From JBCBWG01 sp038523925 (GTDB lineage: Bacteria > Pseudomonadota > Alphaproteobacteria > Rhizobiales > Hyphomicrobiaceae), in assembly GCA_038523925.1 (NCBI GenBank), contig JBCBIY010000004.1:186001-250000 (forward strand): a stretch of DNA of 64,000 nt, written 5' to 3'. A program made the translations under genes and the position numbers. Positions 40,490 through 48,294 of the stretch are shown here, one piece after another. Positions within the stretch are counted from its first letter, which is position 1. The number at the start of each line of letters is the position of its first letter. Under the pieces are notes generated by a model. That model made no database searches, was not told where the DNA came from, and was given only the letters and a program-made list of their open reading frames with translations.

Positions 40490-40773
40490 GCGCCCTCAAC
40501 GACCACGATATCGATGACGCCGGCACCAATGCGCTTCAGCCGGGCTGCATTGTATTCCTGGCTGTGCGCGTAGGCGCGGGCATCGTCGAAGCTTGCGAAC
40601 TCGATGACAACGTTGCGCGCGCGGCCTTCGCCTTCAGCAACCTCACACCGGCCGCCGCGCACGATTGGCGTGCCGCCGTAGGTCTTCATCGCGCCGCTTG
40701 CCATCTCGGCATACTCGGCCCACTTCTGCTGGTCGGTCACCATCGCCCGCGCGATCACATAACCTTTTGCCAT
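40486..40773 (-). CDS. DUF1330 domain protein
   Basis: The 95-residue protein is a dimeric alpha+beta barrel type DUF1330: MAKGYVIARAMVTDQQKWAE, YGGTPIVRGGRCEVAEGEGR, VVIEFASFDDARAYAHSQEY and a final IGAGVIDIVVVEGA. Related small proteins include EthD and YCII-like enzymes; the function of most DUF1330 members is unknown. Its last codons overlap the GTG of trmD by 4 bp, so translation is coupled and it probably leads the trmD transcript. GGGAGAGAG precedes its ATG at 40773. Confidence 0.88.
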   Translation of the reverse strand: MAKGYVIARAMVTDQQKWAEYAEMASGAMKTYGGTPIVRGGRCEVAEGEGRARNVVIEFASFDDARAYAHSQEYNAARLKRIGAGVIDIVVVEGA

Positions 40774-40862
40774 GTCTCGTCTCTCTCCCTGCTATGTTCC
40801 GTTTGCGGCCGATCCGTCGGCCTTACGCGCGACTGTCCGATGGGGTGGCGGGACGATCAAGC

Positions 40863-41438
40863 ATGAATACGCCAACGCACCTGCTCGTGGCCGCAGCCGC
40901 GCTTGCGAAACGCGACGCACCGGTCCGCAACACCGCTGTCGTCGTCGCAGCCGTCCTGCCGGACCTTTCGATCTTCGTTCTCTACTTCTGGGCGCGGATT
41001 GTCGAACGCCTGCCGTCGCGTGAGATCTGGCGGAACGTCTACTGGCAGGAGCCATGGCAGACGCTCAGTGCCATCTCGAACTCGATCCCGCTGTGGTTGC
41101 TCGTGTGTGTCGCGGGGCTGCTGCTTCGCCGGCCGGTTGTCGCCGTCGTTGGTGGCGCGGCGCTGTTACACGTCCTGCTTGATCTGCCGGTCCACGCCAG
41201 TGACGCTCACGTCCACTTCTGGCCGTTCACCGATTGGCGGTTTCATTCGCCGCTCTCGTATTGGGACCGGAGCCACTTCGGCAATTGGGTCAGCCTCGCC
41301 GAGGCTGTGGGCGGCATCGCGCTGACCGTCATACTCGCCAGACGGTTTCAGTCGCTATGGGTCCGTGCGGGGCTCGTCCTCGCGTGCAGTGCCTACGTGC
41401 TGGTGCCGGCCTATTTTGTCTATTCGCTCGGCGGGTGA
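40863..41438 (+). CDS. Small polytopic membrane protein, metal-hydrolase-like
   Basis: The ATG at 40863 gives 191 residues. The first half resembles the YdjM/DUF457 group of membrane-bound metal-dependent hydrolases: MNTPTHLLVAAAALAKRDAP with a conserved histidine, AVLPDLSIFVLYFWARI, then ALLHVLLDLPVHASDAHVHF where His and Asp residues line membrane helices. Four or five hydrophobic helices are visible. The histidines at position 6 and in HVLLDLPVH and HVHFW could bind a metal; enzyme activity is unproven. It is divergent from the DUF1330/trmD pair, with its promoter in the 89-bp gap. Confidence 0.7.
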   Translation: MNTPTHLLVAAAALAKRDAPVRNTAVVVAAVLPDLSIFVLYFWARIVERLPSREIWRNVYWQEPWQTLSAISNSIPLWLLVCVAGLLLRRPVVAVVGGAALLHVLLDLPVHASDAHVHFWPFTDWRFHSPLSYWDRSHFGNWVSLAEAVGGIALTVILARRFQSLWVRAGLVLACSAYVLVPAYFVYSLGG

Positions 41439-41457
41439 TGCCGAGTAGCAGACAAGC

Positions 41458-41485
41458 AAAAGGGCTGAACCGGTTGGTTCAGCCC
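41458..41485 (-). terminator. Rho-independent terminator after the 57-residue gene
   Basis: A perfect 10-bp stem GGGCTGAACC / GGTTCAGCCC with a GGTT loop is followed on the minus strand by TTTTGC. It lies 45 bp past the small-protein stop at 41531. The rightward membrane-protein gene ends at 41438, so the hairpin could also slow rightward transcription, but no U-tract follows on that strand. Confidence 0.85.
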
Positions 41486-41530
41486 TGCTCATGATGTTCT
41501 GCAACCAGCCGCCGCGTGAGCGCTGAGCCG

Positions 41531-41704
41531 TTAGGCGGCTTTCGCGGGTGCCTTGATGGCAGCAGGCGCTTTCCGGCCCTGAAACAAAGCCCGTACGGCT
41601 TCGTGGAAGGCCTTTGACCGCTCAACCCGGCCGCGCTGCACGTACATGTCGATCTCTGCCTGGGAGGAGATGATCGGCTTGCGCTGGTTTTTGATCTTGC
41701 TCAT
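41531..41704 (-). CDS. 57-residue basic protein
   Basis: A short gene: ATG at 41704, nine bases after AGGAG, encoding MSKIKNQRKPIISSQAEIDM and ending in APAAIKAPAKAA. It is basic, without signal or membrane helix; the middle (YVQRGRVERSKAFHEAVRAL) should be an amphipathic helix. A strong terminator follows. It is divergent from the LysR regulator, with starts 101 bp apart, which makes it a likely target of that regulator. Function unknown; the ribosome-binding site, terminator and clean composition argue that it is real. Confidence 0.8.
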   Translation of the reverse strand: MSKIKNQRKPIISSQAEIDMYVQRGRVERSKAFHEAVRALFQGRKAPAAIKAPAKAA

Positions 41705-41744
41705 GATCAAATTCTCCTAATGTGTTTGTTTCGTTGACCAGAAG

Positions 41745-41760
41745 ATACGCATCGCGGTAT
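41745..41760. promoter_or_regulatory. Candidate LysR binding site
   Basis: ATAC-N8-GTAT lies between the divergent 57-residue gene and the LysR gene, 46 bp from the LysR ATG. LysR regulators usually bind interrupted dyads of the T-N11-A type near their own divergent promoter. Only the outer four bases on each side are symmetric, so this is weak. Confidence 0.25.
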
Positions 41761-41805
41761 GGCGCTTCAAACGATCATTTCTCAGGGTTTGGATTAGATA
41801 ATCTC

Positions 41806-42855
41806 ATGTCGAGTCAGCCGCTCCCGCCGCTCAATGCGCTCCGCGCCTTTGAGGCAACCGCCCGCAACGCAAGCTTCGCCCGCGCGGCGGAGGAGCTGCA
41901 CGTGACGCCGGCCGCGCTGTCGCACCAGATCAAAGGGCTCGAGGAGTTTCTCGGGCTGAAGCTGTTCCTGCGGAAGCCACGGTCGATCGAGCTAACGGAT
42001 GCTGGCCGTACGCTTTATCCGGGAACGCACGCGGGCTTTGGTCAGCTTCGCCAGGCGGTCCAGGCACTCGATCGCGTGCGCAATGAAAACGTGCTCGTCA
42101 TCTCATCGCCACCGGGCTTCACTGCGAAGTGGATCGCGCCGCGTCTGCATCGCTTTCTGACTGACTACCCCGACATCGACGCGCGCATCTCGTCGACCCA
42201 GGCGTTTGTCGACTTCAACACCGATGGCGTCGACGTTGCGATCCGCAATGCCGCAAAGACGAGCCATGTGCCGGGTGTGTTCACGGAGAAGCTCGTCGAC
42301 ATCTGGACGCTCGTCGTCATGAGCCCAGCGCTCATCGAAGAGGTCGGCGGCGTGCGTGAGCCATCGGACCTTTTGAAGACGACGTTGATCTCAGACGAGT
42401 CCGTGCTCAATCTGCCGGGTGTGCCCTACTGGAAGGAATGGTTTGCCGAGAACGGCCTGCCCGATGTCGACCTTTCGCGCGGGCTCCGGTTCAACAGCGC
42501 CGATCATGCGCTTGAAGCCGCACTCGAAGGGGCCGGCGCGCTGCTTTGCTATCGCACGCTGGCCTACGATGACCTGCGCACCGGCCGCCTCGTTGCACCG
42601 TTCGACTTCCAGGTGGAGGCCGGCCGCGCATTCTACTTTGCGTGTCCGGAGGGCGAGGAAGAGCGCCCGAACGTCCGCGCGTTTCGCGACTGGGTGCGTG
42701 ACGAGTTCAAGCATATGGAAGTCGACTGCGAGCGGGTCGCGAAGCCCGGCTACGCGCCGACTGTCGGCCGCGGCGCATTCGCGGCGCCGGCCAAGCCGGT
42801 CAAAGTCAAGCGGCCGGCGAAAGCGTCTCGGAAAGCGAAAGCACCAACCGATTGA
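41806..42855 (+). CDS. LysR-family transcriptional regulator (GcvA-like)
   Basis: The ATG at 41806 (MSSQPLPPLNALRAFEATAR) gives 349 residues. The N-terminal winged helix is classic (FARAAEELHVTPAALSHQIK), followed by FLGLKLFLRKPRSIELTDAG, and a periplasmic-binding-like effector domain to about residue 310. The N-terminal sequence PLPPLNALRAFEA is the GcvA/AmpR subgroup signature. Unusually, a 35-residue basic tail follows (PAKPVKVKRPAKASRKAKAP). The last 50 bp overlap the 3' end of hemW on the other strand. It is divergent from the 57-residue protein gene. Confidence 0.92.
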   Translation: MSSQPLPPLNALRAFEATARNASFARAAEELHVTPAALSHQIKGLEEFLGLKLFLRKPRSIELTDAGRTLYPGTHAGFGQLRQAVQALDRVRNENVLVISSPPGFTAKWIAPRLHRFLTDYPDIDARISSTQAFVDFNTDGVDVAIRNAAKTSHVPGVFTEKLVDIWTLVVMSPALIEEVGGVREPSDLLKTTLISDESVLNLPGVPYWKEWFAENGLPDVDLSRGLRFNSADHALEAALEGAGALLCYRTLAYDDLRTGRLVAPFDFQVEAGRAFYFACPEGEEERPNVRAFRDWVRDEFKHMEVDCERVAKPGYAPTVGRGAFAAPAKPVKVKRPAKASRKAKAPTD

Positions 42856-44020
42856 GCACGAAGCGGCCCTTCGGTGTCGCGGCGAGGTGGCCAGCATCGG
42901 GCATCGTCAGGAAGCCATCGGCTGTCAGGTCGGCGATTGTCAACGGGTCGGGTTGCACGCCCGCAAGCCACGCAAACCGCGCGAGGCTTAAGCCCTCCGC
43001 AAGCCGCAGGCCCATCAGCAGCGCTTCGTCTGCGATCTCGGACTTGATCAGCGGCTCCCGCGCGGTGATGCCATCGCCATGGTCACCGACGCGGCTGGCC
43101 CAGGCCTCCGGTTGACGCTCGGTCTCTGTCGCGGTCCGCGTGCCGTCGAGGATCGGCCGGCCGTGCGCGCCAGGCCCGATGCCGACGTATTCGCCGTAGC
43201 GCCAGTAGAGCAGATTGTGCCGGCTCTCATCGCCGGGCCGCGCGTGGTTCGAGATCTCATAAAGCGGCAGGCCGGCGTCGCGCGTGACCTGGTCGGTGAG
43301 CGCGTAGAGATCATCTGCGAGATCTGGATCTGGGATGATAAGCTTGCCCGAAGTGTGCAGCGTCTCAAACGGCGTGCCGGGTTCAATCGTAAGCTGATAG
43401 AGCGACAGGTGGTCGGCTGCGAGATCGATCGCTTGTCTGAGTTCGCGCTCCCAAGCCTCCAGCGTCTGGCGCGGGCGCGCATAGATCAGGTCAAACGACA
43501 TGCGGTCGAACTCGGCGCGTGCGATGCCGATGGCAGCGATGGCCTCGTCCACCGTATGCAGCCGGCCGAGCGCCCGGAGCGACGCATCATCCAGCGCTTG
43601 GACGCCGAGTGAGACGCGGTTGACGCCGGCTGCGCGATAGTCGCGGAACCGCTCGGCCTCAACGCTCGTCGGGTTCGCTTCAAGGGTAATTTCGGCGCCG
43701 GGTGAGATGCCCCATTGCGTGTCGATCGCGCCCAGGATGGCCCCGACGGTCTCCGCGCTCATGAGCGACGGCGTGCCGCCGCCGAAGAAGATGCTGGTGA
43801 CGTTGCGGGCACCCGTTGCACGGGCCTGCGCTCCGATGTCGGTTAGAAAAGCTGAGCGGAACGCGGCTTCGTCAATGCCGCCGTGGCGGACATGCGAGTT
43901 GAAATCGCAGTAGGGGCACTTGGCAGCGCAGAACGGCCAATGCACGTAAACGCCGAAGCCTGCAGGGTCAGGATTGCGGACGGCGAAGCCAGGCTCAGCT
44001 TTGGTCGCCGTCGCGTGCAA
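42806..44020 (-). CDS. hemW: Heme chaperone HemW (radical SAM)
   Basis: No ATG fits; a TTG at 44020, six bases after AAAGAGG, gives 404 residues and overlaps rdgB by 26 bp. The radical-SAM cluster motif CAAKCPYCDFNSHV lies near residue 28, in the CX3CX2C spacing of HemW. Further motifs: TSIFFGGGTPSLMSAETVG, EITLEANPTSVEAERFRDYR, GVNRVSLGVQALDDASLRAL, LYQLTIEPGTPFETLHTSGK and the C-terminal HemN-like domain. HemW carries heme to respiratory enzymes rather than oxidising coproporphyrinogen. It ends inside the LysR gene's 3' end. It closes the rph-rdgB-hemW run. Confidence 0.92.
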   Translation of the reverse strand: MHATATKAEPGFAVRNPDPAGFGVYVHWPFCAAKCPYCDFNSHVRHGGIDEAAFRSAFLTDIGAQARATGARNVTSIFFGGGTPSLMSAETVGAILGAIDTQWGISPGAEITLEANPTSVEAERFRDYRAAGVNRVSLGVQALDDASLRALGRLHTVDEAIAAIGIARAEFDRMSFDLIYARPRQTLEAWERELRQAIDLAADHLSLYQLTIEPGTPFETLHTSGKLIIPDPDLADDLYALTDQVTRDAGLPLYEISNHARPGDESRHNLLYWRYGEYVGIGPGAHGRPILDGTRTATETERQPEAWASRVGDHGDGITAREPLIKSEIADEALLMGLRLAEGLSLARFAWLAGVQPDPLTIADLTADGFLTMPDAGHLAATPKGRFVLNRLVLSLSETLSPAA

Positions 44021-44633
44021 GGCAGGCCTCTTTGAATTGGGCGAACGCGTGGGCGCGGTGACTGATCGCGTGCTTCGCGTCGGGGTCCATTTCCCCGAAT
44101 GTGATGTCATACCCGTCGGCCATGAACATCGGATCATAACCGAAACCGTGATCGCCGCGCGGCGGCCAGACGAGCACGCCGTGAACTTTGCCGAGAAAGA
44201 CCTGATCTGCGCCGCCCGGCAGAGAGATCGAAAGCGCGCACGTGAAGTTCGCCTTGGGACCTGGCATGGCCCAGCCGTGGCGATCGCCAACTTCGGCTGC
44301 GACCTTTTCCATGGCTTTGGCAAAGTCTTTGTCGGGCCCGGCCCAGCGCGCTGAGAAGATGCCCGGTGCGCCGCCAAGTGCTGCGACTTCGAGGCCGGAA
44401 TCGTCGGCCAGGGCTGCGAGACCAGAGGCCTCGGCCGCGGCCCGAGACTTCAGAAGAGCGTTGCCCTCAAACGTCATCTCGGTCTCCTCCGGCTCCGGCA
44501 GGCCGAGCTCGCCGGCAGAAACCGCCTCAAGACCGAACGGCCGGATGAGATCGTTGATCTCGCGCACCTTGCCCTGGTTGTGGCTTGCAACAACGATGCG
44601 GTCGCCGGCGTTGAGTTTCGCCGCATCGCTCAT
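43995..44633 (-). CDS. rdgB: Non-canonical purine NTP pyrophosphatase
   Basis: The 212-residue enzyme has the RdgB/HAM1 set: RIVVASHNQGKVREINDLIR, EETEMTFEGNALLKSRAAAE with the catalytic Glu, ALADDSGLEVAALGGAPGIF, SARWAGPDKDF and GDHGFGYDPMFMADG. It hydrolyses ITP, XTP and dITP to monophosphates, keeping them out of nucleic acids. Its ATG overlaps the rph stop (ATGA) and its end overlaps hemW, so the three genes are tightly coupled, as in most alphaproteobacteria. Confidence 0.96.
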   Translation of the reverse strand: MSDAAKLNAGDRIVVASHNQGKVREINDLIRPFGLEAVSAGELGLPEPEETEMTFEGNALLKSRAAAEASGLAALADDSGLEVAALGGAPGIFSARWAGPDKDFAKAMEKVAAEVGDRHGWAMPGPKANFTCALSISLPGGADQVFLGKVHGVLVWPPRGDHGFGYDPMFMADGYDITFGEMDPDAKHAISHRAHAFAQFKEACLARDGDQS

Positions 44634-45343
44634 GTGGCGGCGAGCTTCTGCAGGTTGACCAGTTCCTTGATGCCGGCGTCGGCGAGGTTGATCAGCGTGT
44701 CGAGTTGCTCGCGCGAGAACGGATCGCCTTCCGCGGTGCCCTGCACTTCCACAAGGCCGCCGTTGCCGGTCATGACGAAGTTCGCGTCAGCGTCGGCTTC
44801 GCTATCTTCGGCGTAATCGAGATCAAGCACGCACTCGCCATTGTAGATGCCGGCAGAAACTGCCGCGACCTGGTCCTTCAGCACGTCGTCGCCGACCATC
44901 TCGCGCGACTTCATCCAGGCGATGCAGTCATGCAGAGCGACCCAGGCGCCGGTGATCGAGGCGGTCCGCGTGCCGCCATCGGCTTGGATGACATCGCAGT
45001 CGACTGAAATTTGGCGTTCGCCGAGCTTCGGTAGGTCGACAACTGCCCGCAGCGACCGGCCGATCAGTCGCTGGATCTCTTGCGTCCGGCCCGAAACCTT
45101 CCCGGCGGAGGCTTCGCGGCGCATGCGATCGTTCGTTGACCGCGGCAACATTCCATATTCAGCCGTCACCCAGCCGCGGCCCTGACCCTTCAGCCATGGC
45201 GGAATGCGGTCTTCGAGACTGGCGGTGCACAGCACATGCGTGTTGCCAAACTTAATCAGGCAGGAGCCCTCCGCGTGCATAGAAAAGCCGCGTTCGAAGG
45301 AGACGCGTCTCAGCTCGTCGGGGCGGCGGTTAGACGGGCGCAT
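44630..45343 (-). CDS. rph: Ribonuclease PH
   Basis: The 237-residue protein is a complete RNase PH: SNRRPDELRRVSFERGFSMH, GSCLIKFGNTHVLCTASLED, RSTNDRMRREASAGKVSGRT, QEIQRLIGRSLRAVVDLPKL, SVDCDVIQADGGTRTASITG and DLDYAEDSEADADANFVMTG. It trims tRNA 3' ends phosphorolytically. It is divergent from hrcA, 162 bp away, and coupled to rdgB (ATGA). The rph-rdgB-hemW / hrcA-grpE arrangement is a well conserved alphaproteobacterial block. Confidence 0.97.
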   Translation of the reverse strand: MRPSNRRPDELRRVSFERGFSMHAEGSCLIKFGNTHVLCTASLEDRIPPWLKGQGRGWVTAEYGMLPRSTNDRMRREASAGKVSGRTQEIQRLIGRSLRAVVDLPKLGERQISVDCDVIQADGGTRTASITGAWVALHDCIAWMKSREMVGDDVLKDQVAAVSAGIYNGECVLDLDYAEDSEADADANFVMTGNGGLVEVQGTAEGDPFSREQLDTLINLADAGIKELVNLQKLAAT

Positions 45344-45404
45344 TCAGGTATCCGGATGTCGTTGGAGCGGGTTACGGGCATTGGCTCAGCCGTGCGGGCG
45401 GACG

Positions 45405-45436
45405 TTAGTGCGGCGCCCAATTGCCTTCAACACTAA
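45405..45436. promoter_or_regulatory. Inverted repeat upstream of hrcA
   Basis: TTAGTG (45405-45410) and CACTAA (45431-45436) form a 6-bp inverted repeat with 20 bp between arms, in the 162-bp rph-hrcA gap. It resembles an interrupted, altered CIRCE-like dyad (CIRCE is TTAGCACTC-N9-GAGTGCTAA) but spacing and length differ, so HrcA binding is uncertain. No true CIRCE was found in front of hrcA, grpE, dnaK or dnaJ. Confidence 0.25.
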
Positions 45437-45505
45437 ACGGACGCCGGTGCTAGGATTAGGCCAAGCGTTGACGGCGCGCGCTCTCAATCACATTTTTCAT
45501 GCGGA

Positions 45506-46564
45506 ATGGCAGACAACGGTAAAACACCCGACTTGATGAGCGACCGCGCACGCGAGGTGCTGCGGCGCATCGTTGAGTCGTATCTGACGAGCGGCGAGCC
45601 CGTCGGCTCGCGCAACCTCTCGCGCGACCTTCCGATGACGCTGTCGCCGGCCTCGGTCCGCAACGTGATGTCGGACCTCGAACATCTGGGGCTCGTCTAC
45701 GCGCCGCACACGTCGGCCGGCCGGCTGCCAACGCAGCAGGGCCTGCGCATGTTTGTCGACGGCCTCCTGGAAGTGGGCCGCCTGAGCGAGACCGAGCGCA
45801 GCCAGATCGAAGCGCAGCTCGATCCAAGTCAGCGGCGGTCGGCTGAGCAACTGCTCGCGGAAGCGGGCGATGTCATCTCCGGCCTCTCGCAGTGTGCCGG
45901 TGTCGTCCTCGCCGACAAAGCCGACGCGAAGCTAAAGCACATCGAGTTTGTCACGCTTGAGCCGGGTCGTGCCCTTGCGGTTCTGGTAAGCGAAGATGGG
46001 GCCGTCGAGAACCGGATCCTTGAGATCCCGGCGGGCCTGCCGCAGTCGGCGTTGGTCCAGGCGGCCAATTATCTCAACGCACATGTGCGTGGGCGAACGA
46101 TCAGCGAAGCGCGCGCCGACATTGAGCGCGAGCTGCAAAGCCACACAGCCGAACTCGATGAGCTATCGCGCAAAGTCATCGAGCTCGGCATCGCGGAATG
46201 GTCCGGCGCGCTTGATGATCGCAGAAGCCTCATCGTGCGGGGGCAGTCCAATCTACTGACGGACGTGAGCGCCATCGAGGACCTCCAACGCATCCGCCAA
46301 CTCTTCGACGATCTCGAAGCCAAGCGCGATTTGGTCCAGCTTCTGGACCTGTCCGACAGCGCCGATGGCGTCAAAATCTTCATCGGTTCGGAGAACAAAC
46401 TGTTTTCGATGTCGGGGTCGTCCCTGGTCGTCGCACCCTTCCGCGACGAAAGCCGCAATATCGTCGGCGCGCTCGGGGTCATCGGCCCAACGCGCCTCAA
46501 TTACGCGCGGATCATCCCGATGGTAGATTTTACAGCTAAGGTGATCTCCCGCTTGATCACTTGA
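45506..46564 (+). CDS. hrcA: Heat-inducible transcription repressor HrcA
   Basis: The 352-residue protein has the N-terminal winged helix (REVLRRIVESYLTSGEPVGS, LSPASVRNVMSDLEHLGLVY, THSA-type turn APHTSAGRLPTQQGLRMFVD), a central GAF-like domain and the C-terminal dimerisation part (DGVKIFIGSENKLFSMSGSS, GALGVIGPTRLNYARIIPMV). HrcA binds CIRCE operators and needs GroEL for folding; in alphaproteobacteria it usually controls groESL, which is not in the window. grpE follows 80 bp downstream. It is divergent from rph. Confidence 0.96.
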   Translation: MADNGKTPDLMSDRAREVLRRIVESYLTSGEPVGSRNLSRDLPMTLSPASVRNVMSDLEHLGLVYAPHTSAGRLPTQQGLRMFVDGLLEVGRLSETERSQIEAQLDPSQRRSAEQLLAEAGDVISGLSQCAGVVLADKADAKLKHIEFVTLEPGRALAVLVSEDGAVENRILEIPAGLPQSALVQAANYLNAHVRGRTISEARADIERELQSHTAELDELSRKVIELGIAEWSGALDDRRSLIVRGQSNLLTDVSAIEDLQRIRQLFDDLEAKRDLVQLLDLSDSADGVKIFIGSENKLFSMSGSSLVVAPFRDESRNIVGALGVIGPTRLNYARIIPMVDFTAKVISRLIT

Positions 46565-46644
46565 TTTTCAGCGCCGGTCGGATGATATCGGCGGATGTCA
46601 CATGCGCCCGGTGAGTGGTGCCTCCAAACCGAAAACACGAGCCT

Positions 46645-47403
46645 ATGAGCGGACAGCCAAAACCTGACGAACAAGGCGCTATGCCGCCCCGCGATGATCC
46701 CGAGGCCGAAGCGCGCGCCGCCGAGACGATTGAGACGGACGGTGAGCCGCCAGGCGAGGCCGGCCCGACGGACCCGGTGGAGTTCTCGAAAGACGAGCTT
46801 CTGGCGGAGCTTGAGAAGGAGCGTCTCGCCCAGGAAGACAAGTTGCGCGACATGAACGATCGGTTGCTGCGCGCGCACGCCGAAATGGATAACCTGCGCA
46901 AGCGCACCGAGCGGGAGAAGTCGGACACGGCGAAGTATGCGATCACTAAGTTCGCGCTCGATGTCGTGACGATCGGCGATAACCTGAAGCGCGCGATGGA
47001 TGCGGCAGGTCCTGAAGACCAGCGTTCTGACGACGTGAAGGGCATGTATGAAGGCATCGCGCTGACGGCACAGGAACTCACCAAGACGGTCGAGAAGCAC
47101 GGTGTCGCGCAGATCCCCGCGCTGGGCGAGATCTTCGATCCGCATTTGCACCAGGCGATGATGGAGCAGCCCAACAAAGAGGTCCCGTCGGGGACGATCC
47201 TGCAGGTGTTCCAGGAGGGCTACCGGATCGGCGACCGCGTGCTCAGGCCATCGATGGTCGTCGTCGCGCGGGGTGGGGCCAAGCCGCAAAAAGAACAGCG
47301 CACCGGGCCGATGGATATCCCGAGCGAAGACCCCGCACCGATCACGCCCGACGATGATCCCGCAAAGCCTGGCAAGCCCGAGAGCGGGTCGGATACCGAC
47401 TGA
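46645..47403 (+). CDS. grpE: Nucleotide exchange factor GrpE
   Basis: The ATG at 46645 (MSGQPKPDEQGAMPPRDDPE) gives 252 residues. An acidic disordered head is followed by a long coiled coil (SKDELLAELEKERLAQEDKL, DRLLRAHAEMDNLRKRTERE) and the beta-domain (VEKHGVAQIPALGEIFDPHL, SGTILQVFQEGYRIGDRVLR, PSMVVVA). The C-terminal 35 residues form an extra acidic, Pro-rich tail. GrpE releases ADP from DnaK. It is co-directional with hrcA upstream and converges on alkB with only 9 bp between stops. Confidence 0.96.
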   Translation: MSGQPKPDEQGAMPPRDDPEAEARAAETIETDGEPPGEAGPTDPVEFSKDELLAELEKERLAQEDKLRDMNDRLLRAHAEMDNLRKRTEREKSDTAKYAITKFALDVVTIGDNLKRAMDAAGPEDQRSDDVKGMYEGIALTAQELTKTVEKHGVAQIPALGEIFDPHLHQAMMEQPNKEVPSGTILQVFQEGYRIGDRVLRPSMVVVARGGAKPQKEQRTGPMDIPSEDPAPITPDDDPAKPGKPESGSDTD

Positions 47404-47412
47404 GGCGGGGGC

Positions 47413-48021
47413 CTAAGCCGTGACCCGCCGCAGGGTCAGATTGATCCGGCCGTCGAGGCCTGGAAGCGGCGACGTGCCAGCGGCTATTCTGTCAACGCCG
47501 TGATAGGCAAGGCGCGCCGCCCGGCCAAGGATCACCACGTCGCCGGAGCCAAGCGAAATCCGGGTCGTAGGGTCGCGGCGCCTAAGGCCGCCGACGCGGA
47601 AAATTGCCGTGTCGCCAAGCGAGATCGACAGGACCGGCGTGGTCTTGTCGTCCTCATCTTCATCGCGGTGCAGGCCAAGCTTCGCCGAGCCCTCGTAGCG
47701 GTTGATCAGGCACGCTTCCGGCGCTGGCGCGCCTGGCAGAAGCGTTTCCCAGAGGTCGCGAAGGCGCGCCGGCATCGGCGGCCAGGGCACGCCGGTGACT
47801 GGGTGCACGGGCTCGTAACGGTACCCGCCCGCCGCATCGGTGAGCCAGCCGAGGGTGCCGCAGTTGGTCATCCGAACGGAAAGTGGCTTGCCCGTTCGCG
47901 GCATGGTCGGCGTATAATAGGGCGCATGCGCGATCACGCCATTGATTGCCGAGAGCAGGTCCTGCTGCGTGGCGATGTCGAGATATTTCTGATGGTGAAC
48001 GAAGCCATCGGAAGGCATTGC
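47413..48021 (-). CDS. alkB: Alkylated DNA repair dioxygenase AlkB
   Basis: I use the ATG at 48021 (MPSDGFVHHQKYLDIATQQD), with GGGA nine bases upstream, giving 202 residues, close to E. coli AlkB. ATG at 48072 or TTG at 48120 would add 17-33 residues without family support. Substrate loop: PLSVRMTNCGTLGWLTDAAG; iron site HxD in KLGLHRDEDEDDKTTPVLSI and distal His in LAYHGVDRI; 2-oxoglutarate arginines in GRINLTLRR. It removes 1-methyladenine and 3-methylcytosine by oxidative demethylation. It lies on the minus strand between grpE and dnaK, facing grpE. Confidence 0.93.
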   Translation of the reverse strand, partial: AMPSDGFVHHQKYLDIATQQDLLSAINGVIAHAPYYTPTMPRTGKPLSVRMTNCGTLGWLTDAAGGYRYEPVHPVTGVPWPPMPARLRDLWETLLPGAPAPEACLINRYEGSAKLGLHRDEDEDDKTTPVLSISLGDTAIFRVGGLRRRDPTTRISLGSGDVVILGRAARLAYHGVDRIAAGTSPLPGLDGRINLTLRRVTA

Positions 48022-48138
48022 CAACTGTCCCAGCTCACGCGCAATCGCTGCGCGCGCGGTCCGCGTGATCATCCAAGATTGCTCAAGGCGCCCGGGAAAC
48101 ACCGGCAGATTTCCTAACAAACCGGTGCCGTCGGACCG

Positions 48139-48166
48139 TTGCAGCCGTTTCGGCTGGCTCCTATAT
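48139..48166 (+). promoter_or_regulatory. Candidate RpoH (sigma-32) promoter of dnaK
   Basis: TTGCAG (48139-48144) is followed after 16 bp by CTATAT, within CCTATATA. The -10 is a close match to the CCCATNT/CCTATAT element of heat-shock promoters in alphaproteobacteria; the -35 keeps only the TTG core. Transcription would start near 48174, about 120 nt before the dnaK ATG. No CIRCE element is present, consistent with RpoH control of dnaK in this class. Confidence 0.55.
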
Positions 48167-48294
48167 ACGCGGGCATCACACTAGCGCCAACTCGAGGGAA
48201 CCGCCTCGACCGGCATGCCGATTATGGCCGGGGTTGAGTGCTCATCATCAGAGGCTTGTGGCGGTTCGCCGAAGAAGGAAGGACTTCCAGTATC

